Below the pieces are notes generated by a model. It searched no databases and had not been told where the DNA came from. It was given only the letters and a program-made list of their open reading frames with translations. Positions 63,284 through 64,000 of a stretch of 64,000 bases of DNA are shown one piece after another. This DNA comes from Bradyrhizobium sp. in8p8 (GTDB taxonomy: Bacteria > Pseudomonadota > Alphaproteobacteria > Rhizobiales > Xanthobacteraceae): the NCBI RefSeq assembly GCF_000426845.1, contig NZ_AUGD01000002.1:884882-948881 (forward strand). Direction: 5' to 3'. The stretch's first letter is position 1. Each line of letters starts with the position of its first letter. The position numbers and the translations under genes were made by a program.

Positions 63284-64000
63284 TCAGGCCGCCTCGGCCG
63301 CATCCGCGCATTCCAAGACTTTCGTTCCGGCACGGTGGCGCCCGTCCCCGACAATGCGGCGATGGAGCACGACCGAGACGAGCCAGGCGATCGCGAACAG
63401 CGCGATGACCACGAAGCCGACATTGGCAAGCGACTCGTTGAGGCTCTCGACCAGCATCCACATGCCGCCGGAGAGGCCGAGGCGGTCGCTGATCAGCCCA
63501 AACGCCTCGACCCCGCCGATGAACAGCGCCACTGCGACGGAGGCCCCGGTGATCGTGAGGTTGTACCAGAGCTTGCGCATCGGATCGACGAAGGCCCAGC
63601 GATAGGCGCTGACCATCAACGCGGAATCGGCAGTGTCGACCAGCGCCATGCCTGATGCGAACAGCGCCGGGAAGACGAGGATATCGGCAAGCGAAGCACC
63701 GCGCGCAGCTTCGCTGGCGGAGATGCTGAGCAGGCCGATCTCGGTCGCTGTGTCGAAGCCGAGGCCGAACAGGAAGCCGAGCGGATACATGTGCCAAGGC
63801 TTGGTCACCAGGCGGAACATCAGGCCGAGCAAGCGCGCGAGAAGGCCGCGATGGGCGAGCAGCCTGTCGAGACCTGCGGCATCGTGAAGGCCCTGCTCGC
63901 GCGCCGTGCGAAACGTCCGCCACAGGCCGGCGAAGATGGCGAGATTGATGGCTGCGATTACGAGCAGGAACAGCGCCGACACCGATGTCCCGATCAGGCC
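63284..64000 (-). CDS. hupN: NiCoT-type nickel permease (5' end cut by window edge)
   Basis: The C-terminal 238 residues of a nickel/cobalt transporter. The family motif LGFLFGLGFDTATEI and several membrane helices (ALFLLVIAAINLAIFAG, ILVFPALFASGMALVDT, ALFIGGVEAFGLI, VGFVVIALFAIAWLV) are visible, but the first metal-binding motif (HxxxxDH) lies beyond the window. The frame stays open to base 64000, so the true start is outside. It supplies nickel for the hydrogenase; the symbol is by position in the locus. Confidence 0.9.
   Translation of the reverse strand, partial: GLIGTSVSALFLLVIAAINLAIFAGLWRTFRTAREQGLHDAAGLDRLLAHRGLLARLLGLMFRLVTKPWHMYPLGFLFGLGFDTATEIGLLSISASEAARGASLADILVFPALFASGMALVDTADSALMVSAYRWAFVDPMRKLWYNLTITGASVAVALFIGGVEAFGLISDRLGLSGGMWMLVESLNESLANVGFVVIALFAIAWLVSVVLHRRIVGDGRHRAGTKVLECADAAEAA

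Overview
The window looks like chromosomal DNA of a GC-rich alphaproteobacterium of the Bradyrhizobium type. The grounds are protein wording throughout, several small families typical of that group (DUF3551, DUF3606, DUF6894, DUF3422), two GGAAC-N16-CGTT general-stress (EcfG-type) promoters, and a hup/hyp/hox hydrogenase locus whose gene order matches Bradyrhizobium. I see no tRNA, rRNA, integrase, intact transposase or CRISPR array.

Region 1 (1-7531) is mixed. It holds a two-component pair, two small exported proteins, a LysR regulator divergent from a metallo-beta-lactamase-fold hydrolase plus alpha/beta hydrolase operon, and a short relic of the 5' end of dusA. Region 2 (7951-13372) is alpha-glucan and trehalose metabolism: treZ, and a DUF3606-glgX operon, separated by relics of a glycogen-synthase-like gene and of a family 4 glycosyltransferase broken by a one-base deletion. 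Region 3 (13632-24564) is a patchwork of single genes: an orphan nuoD, a patatin-like lipase, a SIR2-like protein behind a NUDIX hydrolase, an orphan sdhB, small stress-type proteins, a DUF4336-SDR fusion and a family 9-type glycosyltransferase.

Region 4 (24897-40577) is the most novel part. Fifteen co-oriented genes in two tightly overlapping blocks encode inositol-1-phosphate synthase, a histidine phosphatase, a sugar-nucleotide pyrophosphorylase, a methyltransferase, an apparently circularly permuted glycosidase-fold protein, phosphopentomutase, two sugar-nucleotide epimerases, a B12-binding radical SAM enzyme, five glycosyltransferases and UDP-glucuronate decarboxylase. A perfect EcfG-type promoter precedes the first gene and a related, weaker one precedes the second block. 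I infer a stress-inducible pathway for a small inositol- and/or pentose-containing glycan or glycoside; the product is unknown.

Region 5 (40590-64000, all minus strand) is an uptake [NiFe]-hydrogenase locus. In transcription order it reads nickel permease (partial), DUF3422, hupUV (H2 sensor), hupSLCDF, hupGHIJK, hypABFCDEX, hoxA and a hoxJ/hupT-type kinase. HupS carries the six-cysteine pattern of O2-tolerant enzymes, and hypX, which supplies CO for the active site in air, is present. Sigma54 promoters lie before hupS and, unexpectedly, before hupG, fitting control by the HoxA activator.
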